DNA of 64,000 nt from Georgenia satyanarayanai (GTDB taxonomy: Bacteria; Actinomycetota; Actinomycetes; Actinomycetales; Actinomycetaceae), in NCBI RefSeq assembly GCF_009193135.1, contig NZ_VUKC01000001.1, positions 62,001-126,000 of the forward strand, written 5' to 3'. This document shows positions 16,955 through 28,243 of the stretch, in pieces (the stretch's first letter is position 1; each line of letters begins with the position of its first letter). The position numbers and the translations under genes are program-made. The notes under the pieces were generated by a model, which did not search any database, was not told where the DNA came from, and worked only from the letters and a program-made list of their open reading frames with translations.

Positions 16955-18247
16955 GTGCGCGCAGCTCACGATGACGCAGACGTCATCGTTGTCGGTGCAG
17001 GTCCCGCGGGCTCCGCCACCGCCCACTACCTCGCCCAGACCGGGATGGACGTCCTCCTCCTCGAGAAGGCGACCTTCCCCCGCGACAAGATCTGCGGTGA
17101 CGGGCTCACCCCGCGTGCGGTCGCCGAGCTCATCCGCATGGGCGTCCCCACCCCCGAGTCCGACGGCTGGATCCGCAACTGGGGGCTGCGCACCTACGGT
17201 GCCGGCCACCGGATCGAGATCCCGTGGCCCGAGCTCGCCGAGATGCCGTCCTACGGCCTGGCCCGCTCCCGGATGAACCTCGACGAGACCCTCGCCCGGC
17301 ACGCCGTCGCCAGCGGGGCGCGGCTCCTCGAGGGCGTGGCCGTCACCGGACCCGTGCGCCACGAGCGTTCGGGCCGCATCCTCGGCGTCACCACCCGCTC
17401 GGTCGACGCGACGGGCCGGCGCACGGGGGAGGAGCGCTCCTACCGCGCCCGCATCGTCGTCGACGCCGGTGGGGTCTCGGCCCGCCTGGCCACGACGATG
17501 GGCATCGAGAAGAACGACAACCGCCCCATGGGCGTCGCGATCCGCACCTACTTCAGGAGCCCCCGCCACGACGACCCGATGATGGAGTCGCACCTGGAGC
17601 TGTGGGACGGGGAGCCGGGCCGCTCGAACCTCATGCCCGGCTACGGCTGGATCTTCGCCCTGGGCGACGGCACGGTCAACGTCGGGCTCGGCTCGCTCAG
17701 CTCCACCGCCACGCCCACGAAGCTCGACTACAAGGGCCTGTTCGCGACGTGGATGCGCAACGCGCCCGCCGAGTGGGAGTTCACGCCCGAGAACCAGGTG
17801 GGCGAGCTGCGCAGCGCCGCCCTGCCCATGGCCTTCAACCGCAAGCCCCACTACTCCCAGGGCATGCTTCTCGTCGGTGACTCCGGCGGCATGGTCTCCC
17901 CCTTCAACGGTGAGGGCATCGCCTACGCGATGCAGTCGGGGCGCATCGCCGCCGACGTCGTGTCCCAGGCGCTGGCCCGGACCACGCCCTACGCGATGGA
18001 GAAGGCGCTGCGGACCTACCCCGCGATCCTCGCCGACGAGCTCGGCGGGTACTTCACGATGGGCCAGGTCTTCGCCCGCCTCATCGAGCGGCCGGAGGTC
18101 ATGCGGGCCTGCGTGAAGTACGGTCTGCCACGGCCCGTCCTCATGCGCTTCGTCATGAAGCTCCTGTCGGACGGCTTCGACCGTCGGGACGGGGACTGGA
18201 TGGATAGGCTCATCGCGGCACTCAGCAGGGCGGTGCCCGCATCGTGA
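16955..18247 (+). CDS. menJ: Geranylgeranyl-reductase-family flavoprotein, menaquinone reductase
   Basis: A 430-residue FAD-dependent reductase of the geranylgeranyl reductase family. In mycobacteria the family member MenJ saturates one isoprene unit of the menaquinone tail. The dinucleotide motif VIVVGAGPAGSATAHYLAQ is near the N-terminus, followed by KATFPRDKICGDGLTPRAV. A second FAD block, LLVGDSGGMVSPFNGEGIAYAM, is in the C-terminal half. The GTG start has GGAGAGG upstream. The position between menG and nuoA supports a quinone substrate. It is the first gene of the nuo transcription unit, 70 bases before nuoA. Confidence 0.85.
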   Translation: MRAAHDDADVIVVGAGPAGSATAHYLAQTGMDVLLLEKATFPRDKICGDGLTPRAVAELIRMGVPTPESDGWIRNWGLRTYGAGHRIEIPWPELAEMPSYGLARSRMNLDETLARHAVASGARLLEGVAVTGPVRHERSGRILGVTTRSVDATGRRTGEERSYRARIVVDAGGVSARLATTMGIEKNDNRPMGVAIRTYFRSPRHDDPMMESHLELWDGEPGRSNLMPGYGWIFALGDGTVNVGLGSLSSTATPTKLDYKGLFATWMRNAPAEWEFTPENQVGELRSAALPMAFNRKPHYSQGMLLVGDSGGMVSPFNGEGIAYAMQSGRIAADVVSQALARTTPYAMEKALRTYPAILADELGGYFTMGQVFARLIERPEVMRACVKYGLPRPVLMRFVMKLLSDGFDRRDGDWMDRLIAALSRAVPAS

Positions 18248-18317
18248 GGCAGCGACACGGACACCCGAGCAGCCGGAGGGCCACGCCCCCCGCGCACCGA
18301 GCAACCACGGAGGCACG

Positions 18318-18677
18318 ATGAACCCCTTCGTCCCCATCCTCATCATGGCGGCGGCAGCCGCCGCGCTGGCGATCGGCGGCCTCGCGGCGAGCGCGGTCAT
18401 CGGCCCCAAGCGCTACAACCGGGTCAAGGTCGCGAACTACGAGTGCGGTGTGGAGGCCACCCCGCGCGCGACCGGCGCCGGCCGCTTCCCCATCAAGTAC
18501 TACCTCGTGGCCATGACCTTCATCGTCTTCGACGTCGAGGTCATCTTCCTCGTGCCGTGGGCCATCGCCTTCAGCGAGCTGGCTGCCTTCGGCCTCATCG
18601 CCGCGCTCGCGTTCATCGCCATCATCACCGTGCCTTTCGCCTACGAGTGGCGGCGCGGCGCCCTGGAGTGGGACTGA
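18318..18677 (+). CDS. nuoA: NADH-quinone oxidoreductase subunit A
   Basis: A 119-residue membrane subunit of complex I with three hydrophobic helices. The conserved loop reads [17 protein letters not shown], which holds the hallmark Cys, and the second helix [23 protein letters not shown] is typical. It is the first of fourteen contiguous nuo genes. AACCACGGAGG gives a good ribosome binding site before the ATG. The NuoB start is 10 bases past its stop. Confidence 0.95.
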   Translation: MNPFVPILIMAAAAAALAIGGLAASAVIGPKRYNRVKVANYECGVEATPRATGAGRFPIKYYLVAMTFIVFDVEVIFLVPWAIAFSELAAFGLIAALAFIAIITVPFAYEWRRGALEWD

Positions 18678-18687
18678 GGAGGACAAC

Positions 18688-19242
18688 ATGGGTCTGGAAG
18701 AGAAGCTCCCAGCGGGGTTCATGCTCACGACCGTGGAGAAGGCCGTCGGGCTGGCCCGCAAGGGCTCGATGTGGCCGGTCACCATGGGCCTGGCGTGCTG
18801 CGCCATCGAGATGATGGCCGCGGGCACCCCGCGCTTCGACATCTCCCGCTTCGGCATGGAGGTCTTCCGGGCGTCCCCGCGCCACGCCGACCTCATGATC
18901 GTGTCCGGGCGCGTGAGCCAGAAGATGGCGCCCGTCGTCCGGCAGATCTACGACCAGATGTCGGACCCCAAGTGGGTCATCTCGATGGGCGTGTGCGCCT
19001 CCAGCGGCGGCATGTTCAACAACTACGCGATCATCCAGGGCGTCGACCACCTCGTGCCCGTGGACATCTACCTGCCCGGCTGCCCGCCGCGCCCGGAGAT
19101 GCTCATCAACGCGATCATGGCGCTGCACGACCAGGTCAAACACGAGCCCCTCGGGGCCAACCGTGAGGCCGTGGCCCGTGCGGCGGAGGAGGCGGCCCTC
19201 GCCGCCACCCCGACCCACCAGATGAAGGGGCTGCTGGCGTGA
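18688..19242 (+). CDS. nuoB: NADH-quinone oxidoreductase subunit B
   Basis: A 184-residue peripheral-arm subunit that carries cluster N2, the last iron-sulfur centre before quinone. The four ligands are Cys37, Cys38, Cys103 and Cys132 ([28 protein letters not shown]). It is preceded by GAGGA and overlaps nuoC by four bases (GTGA). The C-terminal 35 residues after the last ligand are Ala-rich. Confidence 0.96.
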   Translation: MGLEEKLPAGFMLTTVEKAVGLARKGSMWPVTMGLACCAIEMMAAGTPRFDISRFGMEVFRASPRHADLMIVSGRVSQKMAPVVRQIYDQMSDPKWVISMGVCASSGGMFNNYAIIQGVDHLVPVDIYLPGCPPRPEMLINAIMALHDQVKHEPLGANREAVARAAEEAALAATPTHQMKGLLA

Positions 19243-20045
19243 GCGAGCGCGAGGACGAGAAGACGTCCGCCGCCGACGTCGTCAAGCCAGGCGTCGGCGA
19301 GACGGGCGCGCAGTCGACGACGGAGGCCGCCCTCGAGGCGGCCGGCCAGAACATCCCCGCCGGCCCCGTCGGCGGGCGCCGCGAGCTCGAGGTCGTCGAC
19401 GTCCGGCGGGGCATGTTCGGCGTCCACGGCAGCGGGGACACCTCCGGCTTCGGTGGCCTCGTCGCCACCGTCGCGATGCCGCCGGCCGCCGAGCGGCCCT
19501 ACGGCAGCTGGTTCGACGAGGTCGTCGACATCCTCGTCGAGCTCCTCGAGGCCGACGGCATCGACCCTGACAGCGCGATCGAGAAGGTCGTCGTCGACCG
19601 GGGCGAGCTGACGATCTTCCTCGCCCGCGAGCACCTGCGCCGCGTGGCGCAGTGGCTGCGTGACGACCAGGACCTGCGTTTCGAGCTGTGCATGGGCGTC
19701 TCCGGCGTCCACTTCCCGGCCGACGTCGACCGTGAGCTCCACGCCGTCTACCACCTCATCTCGCTCACCCACGGCCGTCAGCTGCGTGTGGAGGTCGCCG
19801 TCGCCGACGCCGACCCGCACGTGCCGACGATCGTCGACATCTACCCGGGCAACGACTGGCACGAGCGGGAGACCTGGGACCTCATGGGCATCGTCTTCGA
19901 CGGTCACCCCTCCCTCGCCCGCACCGCGATGCCCGACGACTGGGTCGGTCACCCGCAGCGCAAGGACTACCCGCTGGGCGGGATCCCGGTCGAGTACAAG
20001 GGCGGGACGATCCCGCCGCCCGACACCCGGAGGTCTTACAGCTGA
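19239..20045 (+). CDS. nuoC: NADH-quinone oxidoreductase subunit C
   Basis: A 268-residue 30-kDa-type subunit of the peripheral arm. The conserved C-terminal half shows [39 protein letters not shown], and [29 protein letters not shown]. About 70 extra N-terminal residues are charged and not conserved, which is common in actinobacteria. The GTG start overlaps nuoB, and the stop overlaps nuoD by one base (TGATG). It is separate from nuoD, not fused as in E. coli. Confidence 0.94.
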   Translation: MSEREDEKTSAADVVKPGVGETGAQSTTEAALEAAGQNIPAGPVGGRRELEVVDVRRGMFGVHGSGDTSGFGGLVATVAMPPAAERPYGSWFDEVVDILVELLEADGIDPDSAIEKVVVDRGELTIFLAREHLRRVAQWLRDDQDLRFELCMGVSGVHFPADVDRELHAVYHLISLTHGRQLRVEVAVADADPHVPTIVDIYPGNDWHERETWDLMGIVFDGHPSLARTAMPDDWVGHPQRKDYPLGGIPVEYKGGTIPPPDTRRSYS

Positions 20046-21388
20046 TGGCCGAGCACACGAACCTGCACGCCACCGGGCCCGCGCTCGACTCGCAGACCGG
20101 CCCCGAGTTCACCGCCGACGGCGGGGACTGGGCGGCCATCGCCGCCGAGGCCGAGCGTCTGGGCGAGGAGCGCATCGTCGTCAACATGGGCCCGGTGCAC
20201 CCCTCGACCCACGGCGTGCTCCGGCTCATCCTCGACATCGAGGGCGAGACCGTCAACGAGCTGCGCGTCGGTACCGGGTACCTGCACACCGGTATCGAGA
20301 AGAACATGGAGTACCGCAACTGGACCCAGGGCGTGACGTTCTGCACCCGCATGGACTACGTCGCCCCGCTGTTCCAGGAGGCCGCCTACTGCCTCGGCGT
20401 GGAGAAGCTCCTCGGCATCACCGACGAGATCCCGGTGCGGGCCACGCTCATCCGTGTGCTCGTCATGGAGCTCAACCGCATCGCCTCGCACATCGTCGCG
20501 ATCGCCACGGCCGGTAACGAGCTCGGCGCCACGACGATGATGACGATCGGCTTCCGCGGCCGTGAGGAGATCCTGCGGATCCTCGAGCACATCACCGGCC
20601 TGCGGATGAACCACGCCTACATCCGCCCCGGCGGCGTCGCGCAGGACATCCCGGCCGACACCGTCGAGATGGTCCGCGAGCTGCTCCCCAAGGTGCGCCG
20701 CGACATCGGTGAGCTGCAGGACCTCACGATGGCCAACCCCATCTACCGGCTGCGTCACGAGGACGTCGGCCACATCTCGCTCGCCGCCGGCCTGGCCCTC
20801 GGGCTCACCGGCCCCTCGCTGCGCGCCTCGGGCTACCCGCTCGACATGCGCCGCATCGCCCCCTACTGCGGGTACGAGACCTACGACTTCGACGTCATCA
20901 CCGACGACAGCTGCGACGCCTTCGGGCGCGTGCGGGTCCGGTGGGCCGAGTGCTACGAGTCGATGAAGATCATCGACCAGGTCCTCGAGCGCCTCGAGGC
21001 CACCCCCGGCCCCGTCATGGTCGCGGACAAGAAGGTCGCCTGGCCGGCCCAGCTGTCGATCGGCAGCGACGGCCAGGGCAACTCCCTGGACCACATCCGC
21101 GAGATCATGGGCACCTCGATGGAGTCGCTCATCCACCACTTCAAGCTCGTCACCGAGGGCTTCCGGGTCCCGGCCGGGCAGGTGTACCAGAACGTCGAGC
21201 ACCCGCGCGGCGTCCTGGGCGTCCACCTCGTCTCCGACGGCGGGACGCGGCCCTACCGGGCGCACTTCCGCGACCCGTCCTTCTCCAACCTGCAGTCGAC
21301 GTCGATCATGAGCGAGGGCGGCCAGCTCGCCGACGTCGTCGTCACGCTGGCCTCGATCGACCCTGTCCTGGGAGGGGTGGACCGCTGA
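20045..21388 (+). CDS. nuoD: NADH-quinone oxidoreductase subunit D
   Basis: A 447-residue 49-kDa-type subunit that helps form the quinone pocket. The conserved N-terminal block is [22 protein letters not shown], with [18 protein letters not shown] and RLVMELNR-like [13 protein letters not shown] following. The C-terminus ends as usual in DPVLGGVDR. The first 45 residues are a poorly conserved extension. One-base overlaps with nuoC and nuoE indicate coupling. Confidence 0.96.
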   Translation: MAEHTNLHATGPALDSQTGPEFTADGGDWAAIAAEAERLGEERIVVNMGPVHPSTHGVLRLILDIEGETVNELRVGTGYLHTGIEKNMEYRNWTQGVTFCTRMDYVAPLFQEAAYCLGVEKLLGITDEIPVRATLIRVLVMELNRIASHIVAIATAGNELGATTMMTIGFRGREEILRILEHITGLRMNHAYIRPGGVAQDIPADTVEMVRELLPKVRRDIGELQDLTMANPIYRLRHEDVGHISLAAGLALGLTGPSLRASGYPLDMRRIAPYCGYETYDFDVITDDSCDAFGRVRVRWAECYESMKIIDQVLERLEATPGPVMVADKKVAWPAQLSIGSDGQGNSLDHIREIMGTSMESLIHHFKLVTEGFRVPAGQVYQNVEHPRGVLGVHLVSDGGTRPYRAHFRDPSFSNLQSTSIMSEGGQLADVVVTLASIDPVLGGVDR

Positions 21389-22209
21389 TGAGCGTCGTCA
21401 CCACGTACGCACCGGAGGTGGAGGAGCGGCTGCGCGGCGAGGCCGGGCAGATCGTCTCCCGCTACCCGCAGGCACGCTCGGCCCTGCTGCCGATGCTGCA
21501 CCTCGTCCAGTCCGAGGACGGCTACGTCAGCGCCCGCGGCATCGCGCTGTGCGCGGAGATCCTCGGCCTCACCCGCGCCGAGGTCTCCGCCGTCGCGACC
21601 TTCTACACGCAGTACAAGCGCCACCCCAACGGCCAGTACACGGTCGGGGTGTGCACCAACGCGCTGTGCGCCGTCATGGGCGGCGACATCATCTACGACA
21701 CGCTCTCCGCGCACCTGGGCATCGGCCACGACGAGACCACCGAGGATGGTCAGGTCACCCTCGAGCAGGTCGAGTGCAACGCAGCCTGCGACTACGCGCC
21801 CGTCGTCGTCGTCAACTGGGAGTTCTTCGACAACCAGACCCCGGCGTCGGCCGTCGAGCTCGTCGACGAGCTGCGGGCCGGCCGGCCGGTCAGCCCCACC
21901 CGCGGGGCCGCCACCGTCGGCACCTTCAAGGAGATCTCCCACGTCCTCGCCGGCTTCGAGGACGGTCGCGCGGACGAGGGCGTGGGCGCCGGGCCGGCGA
22001 CCCTCGCCGGCCTGCACCTGGCCCGCGAGCGCGGCTGGACCGCCCCCGCGACCGACGAGCCCCAGGACGGCTCCGCCGTCGAGGGCGGGACCGTCCCCAA
22101 CCCCTACGGCAGCGCCGAGCGCCCGCCGTCCACTCCTGACGACACCGACCCGGCGGGCAAGCGCGGCCCGGCCGGCGAGGGCGCCACGGCCGAGGAGGGC
22201 AAGCAGTGA
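21388..22209 (+). CDS. nuoE: NADH-quinone oxidoreductase subunit E
   Basis: A 273-residue 24-kDa-type subunit with the [2Fe-2S] cluster N1a bound by Cys89, Cys94, Cys130 and Cys134 (GVCTNALCAVMGG, VECNAACDYAP). The family core ends near residue 170. About 100 extra residues rich in Gly, Pro, Glu and Thr follow, which is longer than E. coli NuoE (about 166). The start ATG shares a base with the nuoD stop. It is followed by nuoF with a GTGA overlap. Confidence 0.94.
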   Translation: MSVVTTYAPEVEERLRGEAGQIVSRYPQARSALLPMLHLVQSEDGYVSARGIALCAEILGLTRAEVSAVATFYTQYKRHPNGQYTVGVCTNALCAVMGGDIIYDTLSAHLGIGHDETTEDGQVTLEQVECNAACDYAPVVVVNWEFFDNQTPASAVELVDELRAGRPVSPTRGAATVGTFKEISHVLAGFEDGRADEGVGAGPATLAGLHLARERGWTAPATDEPQDGSAVEGGTVPNPYGSAERPPSTPDDTDPAGKRGPAGEGATAEEGKQ

Positions 22210-23522
22210 GCCAGACGCAGCTGACTCCGATCCTGTCGGACATCTGGGACGCCGAGCGGTCCTGGAGCCTGGACACCTACCGCTCCCGCGGCGGCTACCA
22301 GGCCCTGGCCACGGCGATGGACATGGCCCCGGGCGACGTCGTCGAGACCGTCAAGGGCTCCGGCCTGCGCGGCCGCGGCGGCGCCGGCTTCCCGACCGGG
22401 CTCAAGTGGTCCTTCCTGCCGGCTCCGGACGGTGGACCCCGCTACCTCGTCGTCAACGCCGACGAGTCCGAGCCGGGCGCCTGCAAGGACGTCCCGCTCA
22501 TGATGGCCAACCCGCACGCCCTCATCGAGGGCGTGGCGATCACGTCCTACGCCATCGGCGGCAACCACGCCTTCATCTACCTCCGCGGCGAGGTCGTCCA
22601 CGTCTACCGCCGGCTCCTGGCCGCGGTGCGCGAGGCCCGCGAGGCGGGGCTCGTCGGGACCAACCTGGGCCCGAACGGCGACTACAGCCTCGAGATCACC
22701 GTGCACGCCGGCGCCGGCGCCTACATCTGCGGCGAGGAGACGGCGCTGCTCGACTCCCTCGAGGGACGCCGCGGACAGCCGCGGCTCAAGCCGCCGTTCC
22801 CGGCCGTCGCCGGCCTCTACGCCCGGCCCACGGTCGTCAACAACGTCGAGTCCATCGCCTCGGTCCCCGGCATCCTGCGCGGCGGCACCGACTGGTTCTC
22901 CTCGATGGGCACCGAGAAGTCGGCCGGCCACGGCCTGTTCTCCCTGTCCGGGCACGTCGCCCGGCCCGGCCAGTACGAGGCACCGCTCGGCATCACGATG
23001 CGTGAGCTCATCGACATGGCCGGCGGGATCCGCGCCGGTCACCGGCTGAAGTTCTGGACTCCGGGTGGCTCGTCGAGCCCGATCCTCACCGAGGAGCACC
23101 TCGACGTCCCGCTCGACTACGAGTCCGTGGGGGCGGCCGGCTCGATGCTCGGCACCCGCTCGCTCATGGTCTTCGACGAGACCGTCTCGGTGGTCCGCGT
23201 CGTGTCCCGCTGGACGGACTTCTACCAGCACGAGTCCTGCGGCAAGTGCACCCCCTGCCGCGAGGGCACGTACTGGATGAAGCAGGTCATGCACCGGCTC
23301 GAGGCGGGCAAGGGCCTGCCCACGGACATCGACCTCCTCCTGGACGTCTCGGCGAACATCGCCGGGCGCTCCTTCTGCGCGCTCGGCGACGCGTCCGCCG
23401 TACCGATCCAGAGCGGCATCAAGCACTTCCGCTCGGAGTTCGAGGCCGGCACCCACACCCCCGCCCGCGAGCTCTTCCCGTACGAGGCCTCGGCCGTGTT
23501 CTCCGAAGTAGGTGCCCGATGA
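22206..23522 (+). CDS. nuoF: NADH-quinone oxidoreductase subunit F (NADH-binding)
   Basis: A 438-residue subunit where NADH is oxidised by FMN. The glycine-rich NADH/FMN region is [18 protein letters not shown], followed by [12 protein letters not shown] and [20 protein letters not shown]. The N3 [4Fe-4S] site is [13 protein letters not shown] with a distal Cys in SFCALGDA. It starts at GTG overlapping nuoE, and its stop overlaps nuoG (ATGA). Confidence 0.96.
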   Translation: MSQTQLTPILSDIWDAERSWSLDTYRSRGGYQALATAMDMAPGDVVETVKGSGLRGRGGAGFPTGLKWSFLPAPDGGPRYLVVNADESEPGACKDVPLMMANPHALIEGVAITSYAIGGNHAFIYLRGEVVHVYRRLLAAVREAREAGLVGTNLGPNGDYSLEITVHAGAGAYICGEETALLDSLEGRRGQPRLKPPFPAVAGLYARPTVVNNVESIASVPGILRGGTDWFSSMGTEKSAGHGLFSLSGHVARPGQYEAPLGITMRELIDMAGGIRAGHRLKFWTPGGSSSPILTEEHLDVPLDYESVGAAGSMLGTRSLMVFDETVSVVRVVSRWTDFYQHESCGKCTPCREGTYWMKQVMHRLEAGKGLPTDIDLLLDVSANIAGRSFCALGDASAVPIQSGIKHFRSEFEAGTHTPARELFPYEASAVFSEVGAR

Positions 23523-26155
23523 CGACGACGGCTTCCACTCCCGCGACGACGGAGCAGCGCGACCTCCTCACCGTCACCATCGACGGCGTCGAGGTCGACG
23601 TCCCCAAGGGCACGCTCGTCATCCGGGCGGCCGAGCAGGTCGGCATCCAGATCCCGCGCTTCTGCGACCACCCCCTCCTCAAGCCCGCCGGCGCCTGCCG
23701 CCAGTGCCTCGTCGAGGTGTCCACCCCGGACCGTGAGGGCAACCTCCGCGCGATGCCCAAGCCGCAGACCTCGTGCACGCTCGAGGCCACCCCCGGCATG
23801 GTCGTCGCCACCCAGCACACCTCCGCCGTCGCCGACAAGGCGCAGCACGGGATGATCGAGTTCCTCCTCATCAACCACCCGCTCGACTGCCCCGTCTGCG
23901 ACAAGGGCGGGGAGTGCCCGCTGCAGAACCAGGCGATGTCGAACGGCCGGGCCACCACGCGCTTCGTCGACATCAAGCGGACGTTCCCCAAGCCGCTGAA
24001 GATCTCCAGCGAGATCCTCCTCGACCGCGACCGCTGCATCCTGTGCCAGCGCTGCACCCGGTTCTCCGACCAGATCGCCGGTGACCCGTTCATCGCGCTC
24101 CAGGGCCGTGGCGGTGGCACGCCGGGCCGTGACGTCCACGCGACGCACGGCTCGCAGATCGGCACGTTCGACGCGGACGTCCTCGACTTCGCCTACGAGG
24201 GCGGGGAGGCGCCGCGCGTCTCCGACCGCGGCCTCAGCGGTCCCGCCGAGGGGGAGCCCGGCGTCCTCGTCGGCCTGTCCGCCGGCCCGGTCGGCGTCGC
24301 CGAGACCGACACGACCGGACGCCCGTTCTCCTCCTACTTCTCGGGCAACACCATCCAGATCTGCCCGGTCGGTGCGCTCACGTCCGCGACCTACCGCTTC
24401 CGCGCGCGTCCCTTCGACCTCATCTCGACCGAGTCCGTCGCCGAGCACGACGCCGGCGGCTCGGCGATCCGCGTCGACCACCGCCGCGGGGTTGTCGTGC
24501 GCCGCCTCGCCGGCGACGACGCCGAGGTCAACGAGGAGTGGATCACCGACAAGGACCGCTTCGCGTTCACCTGGCAGTCGGCCCCCGACCGCCTGGAGTA
24601 CCCGCTCGTGCGGGACGAGGAGACCGGCGAGCTCGTCGAGACGAGCTGGTCCGAGGCGCTGCACCTGGCCGCCCGCGGCCTCGAGCGCGCCCGCGAGAAC
24701 GGCGGCGTCGGCGTCCTGCCCGGCGGCCGCCTCACCCTCGAGGACTCCTACGCCTGGTCCCGTTTCGCGCGGACCGCGCTCGGTACCAACGACGTCGACC
24801 ACCGCGCCCGCCCCTCCTCCGCGGAGGAGGCCGACTTCCTCGCCCGCCGGGTCGCCGGCGCCCCGATGGACGTCACCTTCACCGCCCTCGAGCACGCCGG
24901 GCACGTCCTGCTCGTCGGCCTGGAGCCCGAGGAGGAGAGCGGGACGATGTTCCTGCGCCTGCGCAAGGGGGTCCTCGCCGGGACGGTCGCGGTCAGCACG
25001 ATCGCGCCCCTCGCCACCCGCGGCACGACCAAGCTGCGCGCGTCGCTGCTGCCCGCCGTCCCCGGCGCCGAGGCGGCCGTGCTCGACAGCATCACGCCCG
25101 ACGCCACCGAGGTCGCCGCCGCCGCGGTGGCCACCGCACTCACCCAGCCCGGCGCCGTCGTCCTCGTCGGCGAGCGTGCCGGTGCCCTGCCCGGCGTGCT
25201 CACCGCCGTCGAGCGACTCGTCGACCGCACCGGCGCGCGCCTTGCCTGGGTGCCGCGCCGGGCCGGCGAGCGCGGTGCCGTCGAGGCCGGGCTGCTGCCC
25301 GGCCTGCTGCCCGGCGGGCGCCACGTGTCCGACGCCGAGGCCCGCGTCGACGTCGCGGCCGCCTGGGGCGTCGACCGGCTGCCCTCCGCCGCCGGCCGCG
25401 ACCTGCCCGCCATCCTCGAGGACGCCGCGGCCGGACGTCTCGGCGGGCTCCTCGTCGGCGGCGTCGACCTGCGCGACCTTCCCGACCCGGCCCTCGCGCG
25501 CCGCGCGCTGGCCGCGGCCGGCGTCGTCGTCCAGCTCGAGGTGCGCCGCAGCGAGGTCACCGAGCACGCCGACGTCGTCCTGCCGGTCGCCCCGCCCGTC
25601 GAGAAGGGGGGCACCTTCGTCAACTGGGAGGGCCGACGCCGGCCCTTCGGGCAGGTGCTCGTCTCCCACCACATGGCCGACCAGCGCGTCCTGGACGCCC
25701 TCGCGGCCGAGATGGGCACGAGCCTGGGCTGCGACACCCTCGCCGACGTCCACGCCCAGCTCACCGAGCTCGCCGGCTGGCAACCCGCGCAGGCGCCCGT
25801 CCCCGCGCCGGTCGGCGCTGTGCCGGTCCCCGCGGTCGGTGAGCACCAGGCGGTCCTGGCCACCTGGAAGCTCCAGCTCGACGCCGGGCGCGGCCAGGAC
25901 GGCGAGCCGCACCTCGCGGGCACCGCCCACCGCCCTGTGCTGCGTCTGTCGGCCGCCCGGGCGGCCCGACTCGGCGCCGTCGACGGGACGGCGGTCACCG
26001 TCCGCGGCCCGGCCGGTAGCATCACCCTGCCGCTGGCCGTCACGACGATGTCCGACGACGTCGTCTGGGTCCCGGAGAACTCCCCGGGGTCCCACGTGCA
26101 CGAGATGCTCGGCGCGGGCGCCGGCTCCCTCGTCGACCTGGAGGTGACGCGATGA
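23519..26155 (+). CDS. nuoG: NADH-quinone oxidoreductase subunit G
   Basis: An 878-residue 75-kDa-type subunit. The N-terminal [2Fe-2S] ferredoxin fold has [21 protein letters not shown] His/Cys-ligated N5 region ([20 protein letters not shown]) and [18 protein letters not shown] come next. The remaining two thirds is a degenerate molybdopterin-oxidoreductase domain with very Ala/Val/Arg-rich composition. The start ATG overlaps the nuoF stop. The stop overlaps nuoH (ATGATG), where two adjacent ATGs are possible starts. Confidence 0.95.
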   Translation: MTTTASTPATTEQRDLLTVTIDGVEVDVPKGTLVIRAAEQVGIQIPRFCDHPLLKPAGACRQCLVEVSTPDREGNLRAMPKPQTSCTLEATPGMVVATQHTSAVADKAQHGMIEFLLINHPLDCPVCDKGGECPLQNQAMSNGRATTRFVDIKRTFPKPLKISSEILLDRDRCILCQRCTRFSDQIAGDPFIALQGRGGGTPGRDVHATHGSQIGTFDADVLDFAYEGGEAPRVSDRGLSGPAEGEPGVLVGLSAGPVGVAETDTTGRPFSSYFSGNTIQICPVGALTSATYRFRARPFDLISTESVAEHDAGGSAIRVDHRRGVVVRRLAGDDAEVNEEWITDKDRFAFTWQSAPDRLEYPLVRDEETGELVETSWSEALHLAARGLERARENGGVGVLPGGRLTLEDSYAWSRFARTALGTNDVDHRARPSSAEEADFLARRVAGAPMDVTFTALEHAGHVLLVGLEPEEESGTMFLRLRKGVLAGTVAVSTIAPLATRGTTKLRASLLPAVPGAEAAVLDSITPDATEVAAAAVATALTQPGAVVLVGERAGALPGVLTAVERLVDRTGARLAWVPRRAGERGAVEAGLLPGLLPGGRHVSDAEARVDVAAAWGVDRLPSAAGRDLPAILEDAAAGRLGGLLVGGVDLRDLPDPALARRALAAAGVVVQLEVRRSEVTEHADVVLPVAPPVEKGGTFVNWEGRRRPFGQVLVSHHMADQRVLDALAAEMGTSLGCDTLADVHAQLTELAGWQPAQAPVPAPVGAVPVPAVGEHQAVLATWKLQLDAGRGQDGEPHLAGTAHRPVLRLSAARAARLGAVDGTAVTVRGPAGSITLPLAVTTMSDDVVWVPENSPGSHVHEMLGAGAGSLVDLEVTR

Positions 26156-27525
26156 TGTTCGCGCCCATGGTGGTCAGCGACCCCACGGCCGCCCCGGCCG
26201 CCGACTTCAGCAACGACACCTGGTGGATCTGGGTGATCAAGGCGCTGGCGATCGTCGTCATGCTGCTGGTCTTCGTGCTCGTCGCCATCTGGGCCGAGCG
26301 CAAGGTGCTGGCCCGGATGCAGACGCGCCCCGGCCCCAACGTCCACGGCCCCATGGGTCTGCTCCAGTCGACGGCCGACGCGATGAAGCTGCTCCTCAAG
26401 GAGGACATCAACCTCAAGGGCGCCGACCGCTTCGTCTACCTGCTGGCGCCGTTCATCGCCGCGCTGTGCGCCTTCCTCATCTACGCGGTCATCCCCTTCG
26501 GGCCCGAGGTGTCGATCTTCGGGGTCGAGACCCCGCTCCAGCTGGCCGACTCCTCCGTCTCGGTCCTCTACATCCTCGGCATCACCGCGCTCGGGGTGTA
26601 CGGCATCGTCCTGGGCGGGTGGTCCTCGAACTCGACCTTCCCGCTGCTCGGTGCCGTGCGCTCCTCCGCGCAGGTCATCTCCTACGAGCTCGCCATGGCC
26701 CTGGCCCTCGTGTCCGTCTTCCTCGTGTCCGGCTCCGCGTCGACCTCGCAGATCGTCGCGTCGCAGGACCGGCTGTGGTGGGGCATCGTCCTGCTGCCCG
26801 CCTTCCTCATCTACCTCGTGTCGATGGTCGGTGAGGTCAACCGCCTGCCCTTCGACCTCCCCGAGGCCGAGGGCGAGCTCGTGGCGGGCCACATGGTCGA
26901 GTACTCGTCGATGAAGTTCGCGTGGTTCTTCCTCGCCGAGTACATCAACATGTTCAACGTCTCCGCGATCGCCGCCACCCTCTTCCTCGGCGGCTGGCGC
27001 GCGCCCTGGGGCATCGAGCTCATCAACGACGGCATGTTCAACGAGGGCTGGTGGCCGATCCTGTGGATGGTCGCCAAGATCTGGCTCGTCATGTTCTTCA
27101 TGTTCTGGCTGCGCGGCACGCTCCTGCGCTTCCGCTACGACCAGTTCATGAACCTCGGCTGGAAGATCCTCATCCCGGCCGCCCTCGTCTGGCTCGTCGC
27201 CGTCGCCGTCGTCCAGGGCCTGCTCCAGTTCTCCGACGTCGACCTGCGGACGATGCTCTTCGTGCTCGCCGGCTTCTTCGTCGTCGTCCTCGTCCTCACC
27301 CTCGTGTGGCCGGAGAAGAAGAAGGAGCCCGAGACGGAGACGTCGGCGCCCACGGGCACCGACGGCGTCGTCGTCGACTCCGAGTTCGACGCCTTCGCCG
27401 GTGGCTTCCCCGTGCCCCCGATGCCCGGCCAGCAGCTCCCGCCCTCTCCGCGGCGCCGCCTCCAGCAGGCCGGCACCGCGACCCAGACCAAGTCGGCACC
27501 CGCCCAGGAGGCCACCGATGAGTAA
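26152..27525 (+). CDS. nuoH: NADH-quinone oxidoreductase subunit H
   Basis: A 457-residue membrane subunit at the junction of the two arms, forming part of the quinone site. Conserved loops are [25 protein letters not shown] and [23 protein letters not shown]. About eight hydrophobic segments are present. A C-terminal extension of some 90 residues, charged and Pro-rich, follows the last helix, longer than in E. coli (325). The last codons overlap the nuoI start, which lies in another frame at 27518. Confidence 0.95.
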   Translation: MMFAPMVVSDPTAAPAADFSNDTWWIWVIKALAIVVMLLVFVLVAIWAERKVLARMQTRPGPNVHGPMGLLQSTADAMKLLLKEDINLKGADRFVYLLAPFIAALCAFLIYAVIPFGPEVSIFGVETPLQLADSSVSVLYILGITALGVYGIVLGGWSSNSTFPLLGAVRSSAQVISYELAMALALVSVFLVSGSASTSQIVASQDRLWWGIVLLPAFLIYLVSMVGEVNRLPFDLPEAEGELVAGHMVEYSSMKFAWFFLAEYINMFNVSAIAATLFLGGWRAPWGIELINDGMFNEGWWPILWMVAKIWLVMFFMFWLRGTLLRFRYDQFMNLGWKILIPAALVWLVAVAVVQGLLQFSDVDLRTMLFVLAGFFVVVLVLTLVWPEKKKEPETETSAPTGTDGVVVDSEFDAFAGGFPVPPMPGQQLPPSPRRRLQQAGTATQTKSAPAQEATDE

Positions 27526-28243
27526 GCGGCAGGATCACGAGCCCGGCAAGGAGAACCTGCGCAAGCAGCTCGCCAAGCCCTCCAAGCGCCGGGGGGAGGT
27601 CGGCAAGCGCCTCCCCATGGACTACCAGCCCGACAAGAAGGGCCCGGTCGGGGAGCTCCTCGCACCCGTCGCCGGGTTCGGTGTCACCTTCTCCTCGATG
27701 TTCCGTCCCACGGTCACCGAGCAGTACCCCTTCGAGAAGGTGCCCACGCAGCCGCGCTACCACGGCCGCCACCAGCTCAACCGGTACGCGGACGGGCTGG
27801 AGAAGTGCATCGGCTGCGAGCTGTGCGCCTGGGCCTGCCCGGCGGACGCGATCCTCGTCGAGGGGGCCAACAACAGCCCCGACGCCCAGTACTCCCCGGG
27901 GGAGCGCTACGGCCGCGTCTACCAGATCAACTACCTGCGCTGCATCTTCTGCGGGTACTGCATCGAGGCCTGCCCCACCCGTGCGCTGACGATGGGCAAC
28001 GACTACGAGCTCACCGGCCCCAGCCGCGAGGGCCTCATCTACGAGAAGCAGGACCTCCTCGCCCCGCTCATGCCGGGCATGCTCGCCCCGCCGCACCCGA
28101 TGGTCGAGGGCGCCGACGACGACACCTACTACCGCGGCGAGGTCACCGGCCCCACCGCGGGGCAGGTCGAGTGGGTGCGGGAGAACCGACCCGAGGACGA
28201 GAGCCTGCAGACCGCGCGTCCCGTCGAGGGGGCCTCCGCATGA
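27518..28243 (+). CDS. nuoI: NADH-quinone oxidoreductase subunit I
   Basis: A 241-residue ferredoxin-like subunit carrying clusters N6a and N6b. The two motifs are [16 protein letters not shown] and [16 protein letters not shown]. The start ATG at 27518 is inside the last codons of nuoH, eight bases before its end. The first 50 residues are Lys-rich, and the 50 C-terminal residues are an acidic extension. The stop overlaps the nuoJ start. Confidence 0.95.
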   Translation: MSKRQDHEPGKENLRKQLAKPSKRRGEVGKRLPMDYQPDKKGPVGELLAPVAGFGVTFSSMFRPTVTEQYPFEKVPTQPRYHGRHQLNRYADGLEKCIGCELCAWACPADAILVEGANNSPDAQYSPGERYGRVYQINYLRCIFCGYCIEACPTRALTMGNDYELTGPSREGLIYEKQDLLAPLMPGMLAPPHPMVEGADDDTYYRGEVTGPTAGQVEWVRENRPEDESLQTARPVEGASA